Source: Bradyrhizobium ottawaense
Lineage (GTDB): Bacteria; Pseudomonadota; Alphaproteobacteria; Rhizobiales; Xanthobacteraceae
Reading direction: 5' to 3'
NCBI RefSeq assembly: GCF_002278135.3
Contig: NZ_CP029425.2
Location: 682,001 to 746,000 of the forward strand
Length of the DNA stretch: 64,000 bases
In this document: positions 45,239 to 55,487 of the stretch, one piece after another
Layout of the letters: every line of letters starts with the position of its first letter
Position numbering within the stretch: the stretch's first letter is position 1
Notes under the pieces: generated by a model
The model's input: the letters and a program-made list of their open reading frames with translations, nothing else
What the model was told of the DNA's origin: nothing
Databases searched by the model: none
Made by a program: the position numbers and the translations under genes

Positions 45239-46237
45239 ATGACGATCTTGATCGACAGGGATCAAGTCATATCGAGCCCGGCGCTGGTGCCGGCCGAGCG
45301 CGATCTCGCGCGCGATCACGGCGCTGAGCTCACGATCGGGCTCGTCAACAACATGCCGGATCCGGCGCTGAAGGCGACCGAGCGTCAGTTCTTGAAGCTG
45401 CTTCAGGCGGCGGCCGGTCCGCGCCGCATCCGCTTCCATTGCTTCTCGCTGCCCAGCGTGAAGCGCTCGCCGGAGGCGAAGTGGCATGTCGAGAGCGAAT
45501 ATTCCGACCTCTCCGATCTGAAGCGCCAGAAATTCGACGGGCTGATCGTGACAGGCGCCGAGCCGGTTGCGCCCGAGCTCGACCGGGAGCCTTATTGGCG
45601 TGACCTCGCCGACCTCATTGACTGGGCCAAGGCCAACACGCGCTCGACGATCTGGTCGTGCCTTGCCGCGCATGCGGCGGTGCTGCATCTCGACGGCATC
45701 GAACGGCGGCGGCTGCCGGCCAAATGTCACGGCATCTTCGATTGCGACGCCGTGACGAGCGATGCCCTGACGCGTGCCGCGCCGGCGCCGCTGAAGGTGT
45801 CGCATTCGCGCCTCAACGAGCTCGCGGAGAGCGACCTGGTGCAGGCCGGTTATCAGGTGCTGACACGCTCGGCGGAGGCCGGCGTCGACGTTTTCGTTCG
45901 CCAATATGACAGCCGGTTCGTGTTCTTCCAGGGGCATCCGGAATATGACGCGCTGTCGCTCCAGCGCGAATATCTGCGCGACATCGGCCGCTACCTTGCG
46001 CGGGAGCGTGAGAACTATCCGCGCCTGCCCGTGAGCTATTTTGACGCAGCGACGGAAGAGAAATTGGTCCGCTTCGAGAAGAAGGCGGCGCACCAACGCC
46101 ATCCGGCGCTCACCAACGAACTGCCCGGGCTGAATTTGCGCGCCGATATCGGCGCCGGCAGTGCGGCCGCGGTGCTTTTCCGCAATTGGTTGCAATATCT
46201 CAGTGTGGAAACCGAAGCGCCGGCCCTTGCGCGTTAG
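45239..46237 (+). CDS. metA: Homoserine O-acyltransferase, MetA type
   Basis: 332 residues. MetA glutamine-amidotransferase-like fold: LTIGLVNNMPDPALKATERQF, DGLIVTGAEP, SCLAAHAAV with the nucleophilic Cys, FQGHPEYD with the His. It activates homoserine for sulfur addition. Whether succinyl or acetyl is transferred cannot be told. Forms the metY-metA operon for direct sulfhydrylation. Confidence 0.9.
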   Translation: MTILIDRDQVISSPALVPAERDLARDHGAELTIGLVNNMPDPALKATERQFLKLLQAAAGPRRIRFHCFSLPSVKRSPEAKWHVESEYSDLSDLKRQKFDGLIVTGAEPVAPELDREPYWRDLADLIDWAKANTRSTIWSCLAAHAAVLHLDGIERRRLPAKCHGIFDCDAVTSDALTRAAPAPLKVSHSRLNELAESDLVQAGYQVLTRSAEAGVDVFVRQYDSRFVFFQGHPEYDALSLQREYLRDIGRYLARERENYPRLPVSYFDAATEEKLVRFEKKAAHQRHPALTNELPGLNLRADIGAGSAAAVLFRNWLQYLSVETEAPALAR

Positions 46238-46341
46238 CGAAGGATATTGGTTCCGCGTTAGGATTACCCAGGCGTTAGGCTTGCCTCGACCAGCGCGCGA
46301 ATGTTTCAGTACAGACATACGGAATCACGGGAAACGCAGTC

Positions 46342-47085
46342 GTGTGGTCGGCACTCCAGGGACGCGTGAGCAATCGGCTGGCCCGGCATTTCCGCGCCGC
46401 GTCGCACCGGCTGCCTGCGCATGCGCCGATCGTGAGCTTTACCTTCGACGATGCCCCGGATAGCGCCGCAGGCGAGGGCGCCGCGCTACTGGAAGAGCAT
46501 GGCGGCCGCGGTACGTTCTATCTCGCCGGCAGCCTGATCGGGCAGCCGTCGGACCATTGGAATGGCCTGTCGGACGATGCGATCGTGCGGCTTCACCGCG
46601 CCGGTCACGAGATTGCCTGCCACACCTTCTCGCACCAGAGCTCGGCCAATCTCGACGAGGCCGCGATGGCTCGCGAGATCGAGCGGAACCGCACCTATTT
46701 TCGCAGCATCGATTCCTCGATCAATCTGGAGAACTTCGCCTATCCCTATGGGATTGCCTCGGTCTGGCGCAAGCCGCAGCTCGCCAAGGCCTTCCGTTCT
46801 GCGCGCGGCATCCTTCCCGGCGTCAACAGCGACGTCATCGATCTCCAGTTCCTGCGTGCGTCGCCCTTGGTCAATTGTGAGATCGACAAGGCAGGCGTCG
46901 ATCGCTATTTCGACGAGGCGGTGGCGAGCGGTGGATGGCTGATCTTCTACGGCCATGACGTCGCGGACGCGCCGAGCCCCTATGGCTGCACGCCGGACCT
47001 GATGCGTCATGCGCTGGAAGCCGCCGGACAGCGCAACATGCCGATCGTGACGGTCGCAGAAGCGCTGCGCAGGATCGGGGCGTAG
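46342..47085 (+). CDS. Polysaccharide deacetylase (NodB-like)
   Basis: 247 residues from GTG at 46342. Catalytic block VSFTFDDAPD with the metal Asp, HTFSHQSS with metal His, then NFAYPYG and a C-terminal FYGHDV. The domain starts near residue 30 with no signal peptide, so it is cytosolic or poorly predicted. It removes N- or O-acetyl groups from glycans. No nod-gene context. Confidence 0.88.
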   Translation: MWSALQGRVSNRLARHFRAASHRLPAHAPIVSFTFDDAPDSAAGEGAALLEEHGGRGTFYLAGSLIGQPSDHWNGLSDDAIVRLHRAGHEIACHTFSHQSSANLDEAAMAREIERNRTYFRSIDSSINLENFAYPYGIASVWRKPQLAKAFRSARGILPGVNSDVIDLQFLRASPLVNCEIDKAGVDRYFDEAVASGGWLIFYGHDVADAPSPYGCTPDLMRHALEAAGQRNMPIVTVAEALRRIGA

Positions 47086-47095
47086 GGCTTATTCA

Positions 47096-47121
47096 CCTCT
47101 CCCCGTAGGAATGGGGAGAGG
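47096..47121. repeat. Intergenic palindrome
   Basis: CCTCTCCCC, 8-base loop, GGGGAGAGG; a short palindrome of the kind repeated between rhizobial genes. Confidence 0.65.
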
Positions 47122-47223
47122 GAGGAAGCAGCCGCGCCTCGACCCTCAAACGCTCTTGCCACGCCGACGCCAGCATGCGACTGGCCTTGTGACGAATCTC
47201 TTGGCCTTGTTCCCCGAACGCCC

Positions 47224-49089
47224 ATGAATGCCCCTTCCACCGCCCCGCGACCTGCGCCGGCCAACGGCCGCGATGCGCTGTCGGTGCTGCATTCGGTGTT
47301 CGGCCTGCCGGGCTTTCGCGGTTCGCAGGGCGAGATCATCCGGCACGTCACTGACGGCGGCAATTGCCTGGTGCTGATGCCGACCGGCGGCGGCAAGTCG
47401 TTGTGCTATCAGCTGCCGTCCCTGCTGCGCGAAGGCTGCGGCATCGTGGTGTCGCCGTTGATCGCCCTGATGCGCGACCAGGTTGCCGGCCTGCTCGAGG
47501 CCGGCGTCAACGCCGCCGCGCTGAATTCGTCGCTGACGCTGCAGGAGGCCTCCGACATCGAGCGGCGCCTGCTCGCGGGCGATCTCGATCTGCTCTATGT
47601 CGCGCCGGAACGCCTGGTGACGCCGCGGTGCCTGTCGCTGCTGGCGCAGGCGAAGGTGGCGCTGTTCGCGATCGACGAGGCGCATTGCGTCTCGCAATGG
47701 GGCCACGACTTCCGCCCCGAATATGTCGGCCTCTCCATCATCGCCGAACGCTTCCCCGACGTGCCGCGCATCGCGCTGACCGCGACCGCCGACGAGTTGA
47801 CGCGCAAGGAGATCGTCGCGCGGCTTCAGCTCACGGACTCGCCGCAGTTCGTCTCCAGCTTCGACCGGCCCAACATCCGCTACGAGATCGTCGACAAGCG
47901 CAGTGCGGTGTCGCAGCTGAAGGAGTTCATCCGGGAGCGCCATGCCGGGGACGCCGGCGTGGTCTATTGCCTGTCCCGCAACCGTGTCGAGGAGGTCGCC
48001 GCCGCGCTCGACGAGGCCGGCATAGCCGCGCTGCCATATCACGCCGGGCTCGACAGCCAGGTGCGTTCGCGCAACCAGGACCGCTTCCTCAACGAGGACG
48101 GCATCGTCATCGTCGCGACCGTCGCGTTCGGCATGGGCATCGACAAGCCCGACGTGCGCTTCGTCGCCCATCTCGACCTGCCCAAGAGCATCGAGGCCTA
48201 TTACCAGGAGACCGGGCGCGCCGGCCGCGACGGCAAGCCGTCGGCGGCCTGGATGGCCTACGGCCTTTCCGACATCGTGCAGCAGCGTCGCATGATCGAC
48301 GAATCCAGCGCCTCCGACGAATTCAAGCGGGTCTCGATCGGCAAGCTCGATGCGCTCGTCGGCCTTGCCGAGACGCCGCACTGCCGGCGTCGGCGGCTGC
48401 TCGCCTATTTCGGCGAGATCGTGATGGGCGAGAGCTGCGGCAATTGCGACAACTGCCTGACGCCGCCGAAAATGCGCGACGGCAAGGTGCTGGCGCAGAA
48501 GCTGTTGTCGTGCGTCTATCGCACCGGGCAACGTTTCGGCGCGATGCATCTGATCGACGTGCTGGTCGGGCGCCTGACCGAGAAGGTGACGCAGTTCGGC
48601 CACGACAAATTGTCCGTGTTCGGCATCGGACGCGAGCTCAACGAAAAGCAGTGGCGCACCGTGCTGCGGCAATTGGTGGCGATGGGGCATTTGCAGAGCG
48701 ACAGCGAAGCCTATGGCGCGCTGAAGCTGACCGAGACCGCGCGCGGCGTGTTGCGCGGTGAGACCGAGGTGTGGCTGCGCGAGGAAGCGCCCGGCACGCG
48801 CCTTCGCGCAAGCCGCGGCAAATCCCGCCGCGGCGACCTTGCGCCCGCCGCCAACGCCCCGCAAGGCGATGTCGATCCCGAACTGCGCGCGCGGCTGCGC
48901 TCGTGGCGTTCGGACATTGCGCGCGAGCGCGGTGTGCCGGCCTATGTGGTGCTGCACGATGCCACCATCGACGGCATCGTCCGGGCCTGGCCGACGACAC
49001 TCGACGAGCTGCGCAACGTGCCCGGCATCGGCGACAAGAAGCTCGAGCATTACGGCGACGAGCTGCTGCAGATCGTCAGGACGCGGTAG
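47224..49089 (+). CDS. recQ: ATP-dependent DNA helicase RecQ
   Basis: 621 residues. Walker [25 protein letters not shown] (motif II and aromatic loop), motif [12 protein letters not shown], the RQC zinc Cys set ([24 protein letters not shown]) and the HRDC domain at ~540-615 ([16 protein letters not shown]). It unwinds branched DNA in recombination repair. Full length. Confidence 0.96.
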   Translation: MNAPSTAPRPAPANGRDALSVLHSVFGLPGFRGSQGEIIRHVTDGGNCLVLMPTGGGKSLCYQLPSLLREGCGIVVSPLIALMRDQVAGLLEAGVNAAALNSSLTLQEASDIERRLLAGDLDLLYVAPERLVTPRCLSLLAQAKVALFAIDEAHCVSQWGHDFRPEYVGLSIIAERFPDVPRIALTATADELTRKEIVARLQLTDSPQFVSSFDRPNIRYEIVDKRSAVSQLKEFIRERHAGDAGVVYCLSRNRVEEVAAALDEAGIAALPYHAGLDSQVRSRNQDRFLNEDGIVIVATVAFGMGIDKPDVRFVAHLDLPKSIEAYYQETGRAGRDGKPSAAWMAYGLSDIVQQRRMIDESSASDEFKRVSIGKLDALVGLAETPHCRRRRLLAYFGEIVMGESCGNCDNCLTPPKMRDGKVLAQKLLSCVYRTGQRFGAMHLIDVLVGRLTEKVTQFGHDKLSVFGIGRELNEKQWRTVLRQLVAMGHLQSDSEAYGALKLTETARGVLRGETEVWLREEAPGTRLRASRGKSRRGDLAPAANAPQGDVDPELRARLRSWRSDIARERGVPAYVVLHDATIDGIVRAWPTTLDELRNVPGIGDKKLEHYGDELLQIVRTR

Positions 49090-49097
49090 GGCTTCTC

Positions 49098-49234
49098 GTC
49101 ATCCCGGACAAGCGGAGCGCAGATCCGGGATCCATACCGCGTGATTTATCTTGGGGCACGGGGAGACGTTCTTCGCCAAACGTCTCCCTGGGGTTATGGG
49201 TCCCGGGTCTGCGCTTCCGCTTGCCCGGGACGAC
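49098..49234. repeat. Long nested palindrome
   Basis: The arm 49098-49136 (GTCATCCCGGACAAGCGG...) is repeated inverted at 49195-49234. A perfect inner hairpin GGGAGACGTT/AACGTCTCCC lies at 49161-49188. It sits between the converging recQ and acdS genes. Confidence 0.75.
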
Positions 49235-49265
49235 AGCGAGTGGAGGCGCGAGGTACGGCGCAGCC

Positions 49266-50282
49266 TCACCCATTCCTAAACGCGTAGGCATACCCGTTCA
49301 GGGCGGGCGCGCCGCCGAGATGCGCGTACAGGATCTTCGCGCCCTTCTCGAAATAGCCCTTCTGCGCGAGGTCGATCAGGCCCTGCATCGATTTGCCCTC
49401 GTAGACGGGGTCGGTGATCATGCCTTCGAGACGCGCGGTGAGGCGGATCGCTTCCTTGGTCTCTTCCGACGGCACGCCGTAGGCGGGATAGGCGTAGTCC
49501 TCGATCAGCACGACGTCCTCAGTGACGAGGTCCTTGCCGAGCTCGACGAGCTTTGCGGTGTTCTGCGCGATCTCGAGCACCTGTGATTTCGTCTGCGCCG
49601 GCGTGAAGGACGCATCGATGCCGATCACCTTGCGGGCGCGGCCGTCGGCGGCGAAGCCGACCAGCATGCCGGCATGGGTCGAGCCGGTGACGGTGCAGAC
49701 GACGATGTAGTCGAACTTGAAGCCGAGCTCGGCTTCCTGCTTGCGCACCTCTTCGGCGAAGCCGACATAGCCGAGGCCGCCGAACTTGTGCACGGAGGCG
49801 CCGGCGGGAATCGCGTAGGGCTTGCCGCCCGCCGCCTTCACCTCGTCGATCGCCTGCTCCCAGCTCTTGCGGATGCCGATGTCGAAGCCGTCGTCGACGA
49901 GGCGCACGTCGGCGCCCATGATGCGCGAGAGCATGATGTTGCCGACACGGTCATAGACCGCGTCCTCGTGCGGCACCCAGGCTTCCTGCACCAGGCGGCA
50001 CTTCATTCCGATCTTGGCGGCGACGGCGGCGATCATGCGGGTGTGGTTCGATTGCACGCCGCCGATCGAGACCAGCGTGTCGGCGTTGGACGCGATCGCA
50101 TCCGGGATGATGTATTCGAGCTTGCGCAGCTTGTTGCCGCCATAGGCGAGGCCGGAATTGCAGTCCTCGCGCTTGGCGTAGACCTCGACATTGCCGCCAA
50201 GATGCTTCGACAGCCGCTCCAGCTTCTCGATGGGCGTGGGGCCGAAGGTCAGCGGGTAGCGCGGAAATTTGTCCAGCTTCAT
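49266..50282 (-). CDS. acdS: 1-aminocyclopropane-1-carboxylate deaminase
   Basis: 338 residues. All five diagnostic residues are present: Lys51 (YGGNKLRK), Ser78 (GGVQSNH), Tyr294 and Glu295 (DPVYEGKS), Leu322 (YAHLGG). This separates it from D-cysteine desulfhydrase. It opens the ethylene precursor ACC to ammonia and 2-oxobutanoate with PLP, which lowers plant ethylene. Divergent acdR lies 143 bp away. Confidence 0.96.
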   Translation of the reverse strand: MKLDKFPRYPLTFGPTPIEKLERLSKHLGGNVEVYAKREDCNSGLAYGGNKLRKLEYIIPDAIASNADTLVSIGGVQSNHTRMIAAVAAKIGMKCRLVQEAWVPHEDAVYDRVGNIMLSRIMGADVRLVDDGFDIGIRKSWEQAIDEVKAAGGKPYAIPAGASVHKFGGLGYVGFAEEVRKQEAELGFKFDYIVVCTVTGSTHAGMLVGFAADGRARKVIGIDASFTPAQTKSQVLEIAQNTAKLVELGKDLVTEDVVLIEDYAYPAYGVPSEETKEAIRLTARLEGMITDPVYEGKSMQGLIDLAQKGYFEKGAKILYAHLGGAPALNGYAYAFRNG

Positions 50283-50351
50283 GGGTCATCCCGATTGGCG
50301 TTGGTGTTGGCAGCTGCCTAGCATCGCGTCGGAAAAATGTGCTCTCGAATA

Positions 50352-50380
50352 TTGCGCCAATGTTGCGCCATTTCTTGCGG
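50352..50380. promoter_or_regulatory. Phased TTGCGCCA repeats between acdS and acdR
   Basis: TTGCGCCA at 50352-50359 and 50363-50370 (11 bp apart), then TTGCGG at 50375-50380. The helical phasing suits an octameric Lrp-type regulator. Confidence 0.5.
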
Positions 50381-50425
50381 AAATAGTGGCAAGGGCTAAT
50401 AATCCTTCCGAAAGATCACCTATTT

Positions 50426-50905
50426 ATGAAAGCTTCTTTCATGTCTGCCCGGCTCGATCGCACCGACCTTAAGATATTGAGATTGCTGCAAAACAACGGT
50501 CGGCTGAGCAATGCCGAGCTGGCCGAAACCGTCGCAATCAGCCCCGCCACCTGCCATCGCCGCACCCAGCGCCTGTTCGAGGGCGGGTTCATCGCCACTG
50601 TGCGCGCCATGGTCGCGCCGAAGAAGGTGGCGAAGGGCACGCTGGTGATGGTCGGCGTCGTGCTCGACCGCTCGACGCCGGAGAGCTTTGCGATCTTCGA
50701 GCAGGCGATCGCCAAGCTGAAATTCGTGCTCGACTGCCACCTCGTCGCCGGCGACTTCGACTATTTCCTCAAGATCCGCGTCGGCGACATGGAGGATTTC
50801 AACCGCATCCATGGCGAGCAGCTCATCGCACTGCCCGGCGTGCGCCAGACCCGCACCTTCTTCGTGATGAAGGAAGTCGTCGACAACGCGCCGCTGGAAT
50901 TTTGA
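50426..50905 (+). CDS. acdR: Lrp/AsnC family regulator of acdS
   Basis: 159 residues. N-terminal winged helix (DLKILRLLQNNGRLSNAELA, AISPATCHRRTQRLFEGGFI) and a RAM ligand domain (VDCHLVAGDFDYFLKI-type). Position divergent to acdS is that of AcdR, which responds to ACC or leucine. A start at 50441 (MSARLDR) is equally likely. Confidence 0.9.
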   Translation: MKASFMSARLDRTDLKILRLLQNNGRLSNAELAETVAISPATCHRRTQRLFEGGFIATVRAMVAPKKVAKGTLVMVGVVLDRSTPESFAIFEQAIAKLKFVLDCHLVAGDFDYFLKIRVGDMEDFNRIHGEQLIALPGVRQTRTFFVMKEVVDNAPLEF

Positions 50906-50948
50906 GCGCGCCCTTGATGCGCAATGCGTGTCGTGAGAGATTCGCTCG

Positions 50949-52112
50949 ATGCAGACATTTCCCTTCCGCCCGCACAATCCGGCCGGACCGGCCTATCGGC
51001 GCGGCTGGGTCGACGAGGCCGTTGCCGCGATCGAGGCCGACCAGTGCCGCACAGCGGACACGCATCTGATCCGGCTGATCGTGCCGGCGCTATCAGGCAT
51101 CGACATCTATCTGAAGGATGAGTCGACCCATCCGACCGGCAGCCTGAAGCATCGCCTCGCGCGCTCGCTGTTCCTCTACGCGCTCTGCAACGGCCACATC
51201 CGTGAAGGCACGCCCGTCGTCGAGGCCTCGTCCGGGTCGACCGCGGTGTCGGAGGCCTATTTCGCGCAGATGATCGGCGTGCCCTTCTACGCCGTGATGC
51301 CGCGCACGACCTCGGCGGAGAAGATCGCCGCGATCGAGCATTATGGCGGCAATTGCCATCTGATCGACGACGGCCGCGCGCTGTATGCGGAGGCCGCCGC
51401 GCTCGCCGCGCGCCTGAACGGCCATTACATGGACCAGTTCACTTTCGCCGAGCGCGCGACGGATTGGCGCGGCAACAACAACATCGCTGAATCGATCTTC
51501 ACGCAATTGCAGGGCGAGCCGCGGCCGTTGCCGGACTGGATCGTGATGGGCGCGGGCACCGGCGGCACCTCGGCCACCATCGGACGCTATTTGCGCTATC
51601 GCCAGTATCCGACGCGGCTCTGCGTCGCCGATGTCGAGCATTCCGCCTTCTTCGATTGCTTCCGCTCGCAGGACCGCTCCCGTGTGTGCGACCGCCCGTC
51701 GCTGATCGAGGGCGTCGGCCGTCCGCGCTGCGAGCCCTCCTTCGTGCCTGGCGTGGTCGACCGCATGATGAAGATCCCGGATGCGGCCACGATCGCGGCG
51801 ATGAACGTGTTGTCGCGCCGGCTGCGCCGCCCGGTGGGCGGCTCCACCGGCACCAATTTCCTGGCGCTGTGCCGGCTTGCCTCGGAGATGCGCCAGTCGA
51901 ACGCGACGGGATCGCTGGTGACGCTGATCTGCGATTCCGGCGAGCGCTATCGGCAGACCTATTACGAGCCCGCTTGGCTGAAGGCGCGCGGGCTCGATCC
52001 GACGCCGTTCGAGGCCAATTTGTCGTCGTTTCTCGCGACAGGTGAGCCGCTGACGCTCGCCGTCGACGATTTCGCAAATCCCCAGAGCGCACGAGGCCCC
52101 GAGGCGACATAA
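50949..52112 (+). CDS. PLP-dependent cysteine-synthase-fold enzyme
   Basis: 387 residues. [17 protein letters not shown] with the PLP Lys, [30 protein letters not shown]. Similar proteins desulfhydrate cysteine. It lies 43 bp after acdR, same strand, so may be in the acdR transcript. Substrate unsure. Confidence 0.85.
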   Translation: MQTFPFRPHNPAGPAYRRGWVDEAVAAIEADQCRTADTHLIRLIVPALSGIDIYLKDESTHPTGSLKHRLARSLFLYALCNGHIREGTPVVEASSGSTAVSEAYFAQMIGVPFYAVMPRTTSAEKIAAIEHYGGNCHLIDDGRALYAEAAALAARLNGHYMDQFTFAERATDWRGNNNIAESIFTQLQGEPRPLPDWIVMGAGTGGTSATIGRYLRYRQYPTRLCVADVEHSAFFDCFRSQDRSRVCDRPSLIEGVGRPRCEPSFVPGVVDRMMKIPDAATIAAMNVLSRRLRRPVGGSTGTNFLALCRLASEMRQSNATGSLVTLICDSGERYRQTYYEPAWLKARGLDPTPFEANLSSFLATGEPLTLAVDDFANPQSARGPEAT

Positions 52113-52218
52113 TCGAATTTGTCGGAACGCCCGCCTGGCGTGCGATGTCACGGCAACTTCACTTGCGTTGCGCGCACCTGCGGGCAAGCCTCGTATTCTC
52201 AACGAGGAGATCTCCACC

Positions 52219-52779
52219 GTGCGCCTTCCCATTCTCGATCCGAAGGATCTGACCGACGAACAGAAGCCGCTCTATGACGACATGCGAGCCGGCATCAAGG
52301 ACCACTTCAAGGGCTTCGTGAACATGCGCGACGACGGGGCGCTGCTCGGGCCCTGGAATCCCTGGGTCCGCGAGCCGCGCTTCGGCAAGCCGGTGTGGGA
52401 GCTGGTCAAGGCGATCGCGTCGAACCCGCTGCTGCCGGCCCCGGTGCGCGAGGTCGCCATCCTCGTCACCGGCTCGCACTTCCGCTCCGGTTACGAGCTT
52501 TATGCCCATGTGCTGGTCGCCGAGCAGCGCGGCCTGTCTGACGAAAAGCTCGCGACCATCGTCGCCGGTCAGCGGCCGGTGGATCTCACCAGGCAGGAGG
52601 CCATCGCGTATGACGTGGCGTCCGCGCTGGTCAGTGGCGGCGTGCTGCCGGAATTGACCTGGCGCGCCGCCGTGAAGGAGTTCGGCGAGCACGGCGCGGC
52701 CGAGCTGTCCTATCTCGTCGGCGTCTATTGCATGGTCTCGGTCACGCTCAACACGTTCGACGTGCCGGTGCCGGACTAA
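52219..52779 (+). CDS. Carboxymuconolactone decarboxylase family protein
   Basis: 186 residues from GTG at 52219 (V as Met; GAGGAGA before it). AhpD-like helical fold: PVREVAILVTGSHFRSGYELYAHV. The usual CxxC is absent, so it is not a thiol peroxidase. Function unknown. Confidence 0.85.
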   Translation: MRLPILDPKDLTDEQKPLYDDMRAGIKDHFKGFVNMRDDGALLGPWNPWVREPRFGKPVWELVKAIASNPLLPAPVREVAILVTGSHFRSGYELYAHVLVAEQRGLSDEKLATIVAGQRPVDLTRQEAIAYDVASALVSGGVLPELTWRAAVKEFGEHGAAELSYLVGVYCMVSVTLNTFDVPVPD

Positions 52780-52795
52780 AAGCCGCGTCCTTCGA

Positions 52796-53055
52796 TCACT
52801 CCGCCGCCTTGCTTGCAGGCGGCGGGGGCGCGAAGGCGATGCAGCGGTTGCGGCCCTCGGCCTTGGCCTGGTAGAGCGCATGATCGGCCGCGCCCATCAG
52901 CGCGTCGATGCCGGACATGCTGACGGCGGCCTCGGCGATCCCGACGCTCACGGTGAGGCCGAACTGAATTTCGCCGGCGACGATTTGCGCGCTCATCACA
53001 CGTTTGCGGATGCGATCGGCCACGGTCCTTGCACGAGACAGGCTGGTCTCGGGAG
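52796..53055 (-). pseudogene. GGDEF-domain C-terminal fragment
   Basis: DRIRKRVMSAQIVAGE, then GLTVSVGIAEA and GAADHALYQAKAEGRNRC match the back half of GGDEF diguanylate cyclases. The GGDEF signature and any sensor part are missing upstream. The fragment ends normally. Confidence 0.8.
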
Positions 53056-53088
53056 ATCCGGTTTACCACCTATCCACCATGATCCCAG

Positions 53089-53994
53089 TCAGTTGCGGAC
53101 CGCATAGAGCGGCGTTCGCAAGGTCACCTGGTAGGACGGCTTCGGCATCCAGGCGATCTGCGCGGTGATGCCGAACAGGCGGTTGTCGTTGTCGTCCATG
53201 CGATCGAGGTCGAGCCGCAGGATCGGCTGCGTGAAGGACTCCGCCAGCGTCCGGCCCGCGAGCTGCGCCCCGCCGAACGACTGCATGCCGAGGCGCCCGG
53301 TGAACTTCCAGTTGCTCGGCCATTGGTAATAGCCGCCGGCATAGAGGATCGTGTTGGGCCGGATGCTGGCGAACGGACTGGCGATGGTGGTGGTGGTGTA
53401 CTGCACGCCGGCCAGCCCGCCGCGCGTCTCGTCCTCGTCGAGGGCGTAGTCGAATTCCAGGATGTTGTTGAACGAATTGGTCATGCCCTGATCGTTCGGC
53501 ACCGATTGCGTCAGGGTCGATTGCAAAGTGATGGTCGGGATCGAGCCGCCATTCTGCCGATAGAGGTCGGCCTGCACGCCAATGTTCCAGCTTGTGACGT
53601 CGAACGTCGACCAGCCGCCGCCGATGTCGGTCGTCGAGCCCGACACGCCGCCATAGAGCGAGACGCGGTCGTTGACGTCGACGGTCAGCGGCAGGTCGAC
53701 GGCAATCGATTTCGCGGCCGGCAAGCCGTTCGACGGCGCTGCGCCTCTGCGCACCGCCAAAGCCCCGAGCGCGGCCGACACTGACGTGTTGCCGAAGCCG
53801 AGCCCGAGCGTGCCCGCCGGAATCGTCGCATAGGTCGTGCGCAGATCGAGATAGATGTTCGGGACCGCCGGCTTTGCCGGTGCGTCCTCCTCGGCTTCGG
53901 CGGAGAAGGCGGCGCTGGCCGAAATCGCCAGACAGGCCAGTCCCATTGCGACAGTGCGCAGAGCCGGACGATGCGATGGGCTGTGATGGGGCAC
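53089..53994 (-). CDS. Secreted or outer-membrane beta-barrel-like protein
   Basis: 301 residues. Signal peptide with cleavage at FSA-EA (~residue 32). The rest alternates short strands rich in Gly/Thr/Asn/Tyr (DRVSLYGGVSGS, ILYAGGYYQWPS, QVTLRTPLYAVRN) and ends in a terminal N; this is consistent with a barrel. Family unknown. Confidence 0.75.
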   Translation of the reverse strand: MPHHSPSHRPALRTVAMGLACLAISASAAFSAEAEEDAPAKPAVPNIYLDLRTTYATIPAGTLGLGFGNTSVSAALGALAVRRGAAPSNGLPAAKSIAVDLPLTVDVNDRVSLYGGVSGSTTDIGGGWSTFDVTSWNIGVQADLYRQNGGSIPTITLQSTLTQSVPNDQGMTNSFNNILEFDYALDEDETRGGLAGVQYTTTTIASPFASIRPNTILYAGGYYQWPSNWKFTGRLGMQSFGGAQLAGRTLAESFTQPILRLDLDRMDDNDNRLFGITAQIAWMPKPSYQVTLRTPLYAVRN

Positions 53995-54177
53995 GTGACA
54001 ATCCGACGCGCGGGGACTGTGTGGCGAAATCGTGTGCTAGATGGAACGTGATCGCTCCCGTGGTCAAGCGCTATCCGCAAACGATGGACGGCATCGACGG
54101 GCGCGGCTACCCTGTCGTGATTGCACCGATACGCTTCGCCGGCCAGAGTGCAGGCCGGGCAATGGAGGACGACAGCC

Positions 54178-54423
54178 ATGACCACGTCACGCCGCATCCT
54201 GCTCGCCGGAATGGCGGGGCTCGCCGTCGCTCCGACCGCTGTCGCGGCCGCACCCGCGCCAGTGCGCGATGACGCGACGGTTGCCGAAGAACGTTTTGCG
54301 CGCATGATCGCCGCGGCGCATGCGCCCGATGTCACCTGCGCCCGGCAGGCCGAACGTTATGCGGACGCGCATTGGCCTGACTATGTTGTGGCAGCCAGGG
54401 CCGTTATCGATGCGCGCGCCTGA
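54178..54423 (+). CDS. Small exported protein, 81 aa
   Basis: ATG at 54178, GGAGG before it. MTTSRRILLAGMAGLAVAPT is a twin-arginine-like signal; the mature part ends HWPDYVVAARAVIDARA. Function unknown. Confidence 0.6.
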   Translation: MTTSRRILLAGMAGLAVAPTAVAAAPAPVRDDATVAEERFARMIAAAHAPDVTCARQAERYADAHWPDYVVAARAVIDARA

Positions 54424-54432
54424 TTCGCGCTC

Positions 54433-55368
54433 TTACCTCGCAACCGCTCGTCGGACCTGCTCGCCGATCTGCGACAGCACCAGCTGCGCCTGCGGCAGGA
54501 TCGCGCCCATGGCGTGGAAATTGTGAACCATGCCGTCGTGGCAGACATGCTCGACGGCGACGCCCGCGGCGAGCAGCTTGCGGGCATAGGCATTGCCTTC
54601 ATCGCGCATCGGATCGTACTCGGCCGTGTGGATGATCGCGGTCGGCAGACCCGTGAGCCGTGTTGCCCGCAAGGGAGAAACGCGGGGATCGGCGGTGTCG
54701 ATACCGTCAGGCAGATAGTCGGAGAGATCGGCCTCGATCGTGACGCGGTCGATCAGATGGCCCTCGGCAAAGGCCTCTCGTGAGGGCGAGGTTTCCTCGA
54801 AATCCAGCACCGGGCAAATCAGGCATTGCGCGGCGATGGCGAGGCCGGCGGTCTGCGCTGCCTCCTGGCACACGATCGCAGCGAGCGTTGCACCCGCGGA
54901 ATCGCCGCCGACCACCAGACGGTCCGCATCGATGCCGAGCGATTCGGCCTCGCGCGCGACCCATTCGGTGGCGGCAATCGCGTCATCGACGGCGGCAGGG
55001 AATTTGTGCTCCGGTGCGAGCCGGTAGTCGACCGAGACGAGGCGGCAGCCGGTGGCATGCGCCAGCGCCGCCGCGATGCGATCATGCGTGGCAATGCCGC
55101 CCGCGACCATGCCGCCGCCATGGAAAAACACGAAGCCAGGCGCACGCTGATCGGCATTTGCAGGCGTGTAGAGCCGATAGGGCAGTTCGCTGGCGCGGCC
55201 GGGCATCATACCGTCGCGCACCGTCACCTCCGGCGCATCGGTGCGCGCGAACTGCATCAGCTTCGCCAGCGATTGCCGCCGCGCCTCCACGCTCGGCCGG
55301 CCCCTCGCCCGCGGCCCAGCCGCAGCCATCATGGTCAACAGGCGCTTTGCGAGCGGATCGAGCGACAT
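54433..55368 (-). CDS. Alpha/beta hydrolase, HSL family esterase
   Basis: 311 residues from the ATG at 55368. Oxyanion HGGG, nucleophile elbow GGDSAGA, acid in AEYDPMRDEG, His in HDGMVHNFH. Acts on short esters; no signal peptide. Confidence 0.9.
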   Translation of the reverse strand: MSLDPLAKRLLTMMAAAGPRARGRPSVEARRQSLAKLMQFARTDAPEVTVRDGMMPGRASELPYRLYTPANADQRAPGFVFFHGGGMVAGGIATHDRIAAALAHATGCRLVSVDYRLAPEHKFPAAVDDAIAATEWVAREAESLGIDADRLVVGGDSAGATLAAIVCQEAAQTAGLAIAAQCLICPVLDFEETSPSREAFAEGHLIDRVTIEADLSDYLPDGIDTADPRVSPLRATRLTGLPTAIIHTAEYDPMRDEGNAYARKLLAAGVAVEHVCHDGMVHNFHAMGAILPQAQLVLSQIGEQVRRAVAR

Positions 55369-55487
55369 GCTGCTTCCTTTTTCCCCTGGCAGGAGAGGGT
55401 AAACCACCAATTCCGCGCAGGGAATCATTTAGATGTTGCGTCCAATAGTGGCGCTATATTGCGGCAGCATGCCAAGGGAGGCCTGAT

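Noticed and set aside
45236..46318. 360-codon minus-strand ORF
   Set aside because: Antisense to metA; a product of GC-rich codon use.
47146..49050. 634-codon minus-strand ORF
   Set aside because: Antisense to recQ, which has complete helicase motifs.
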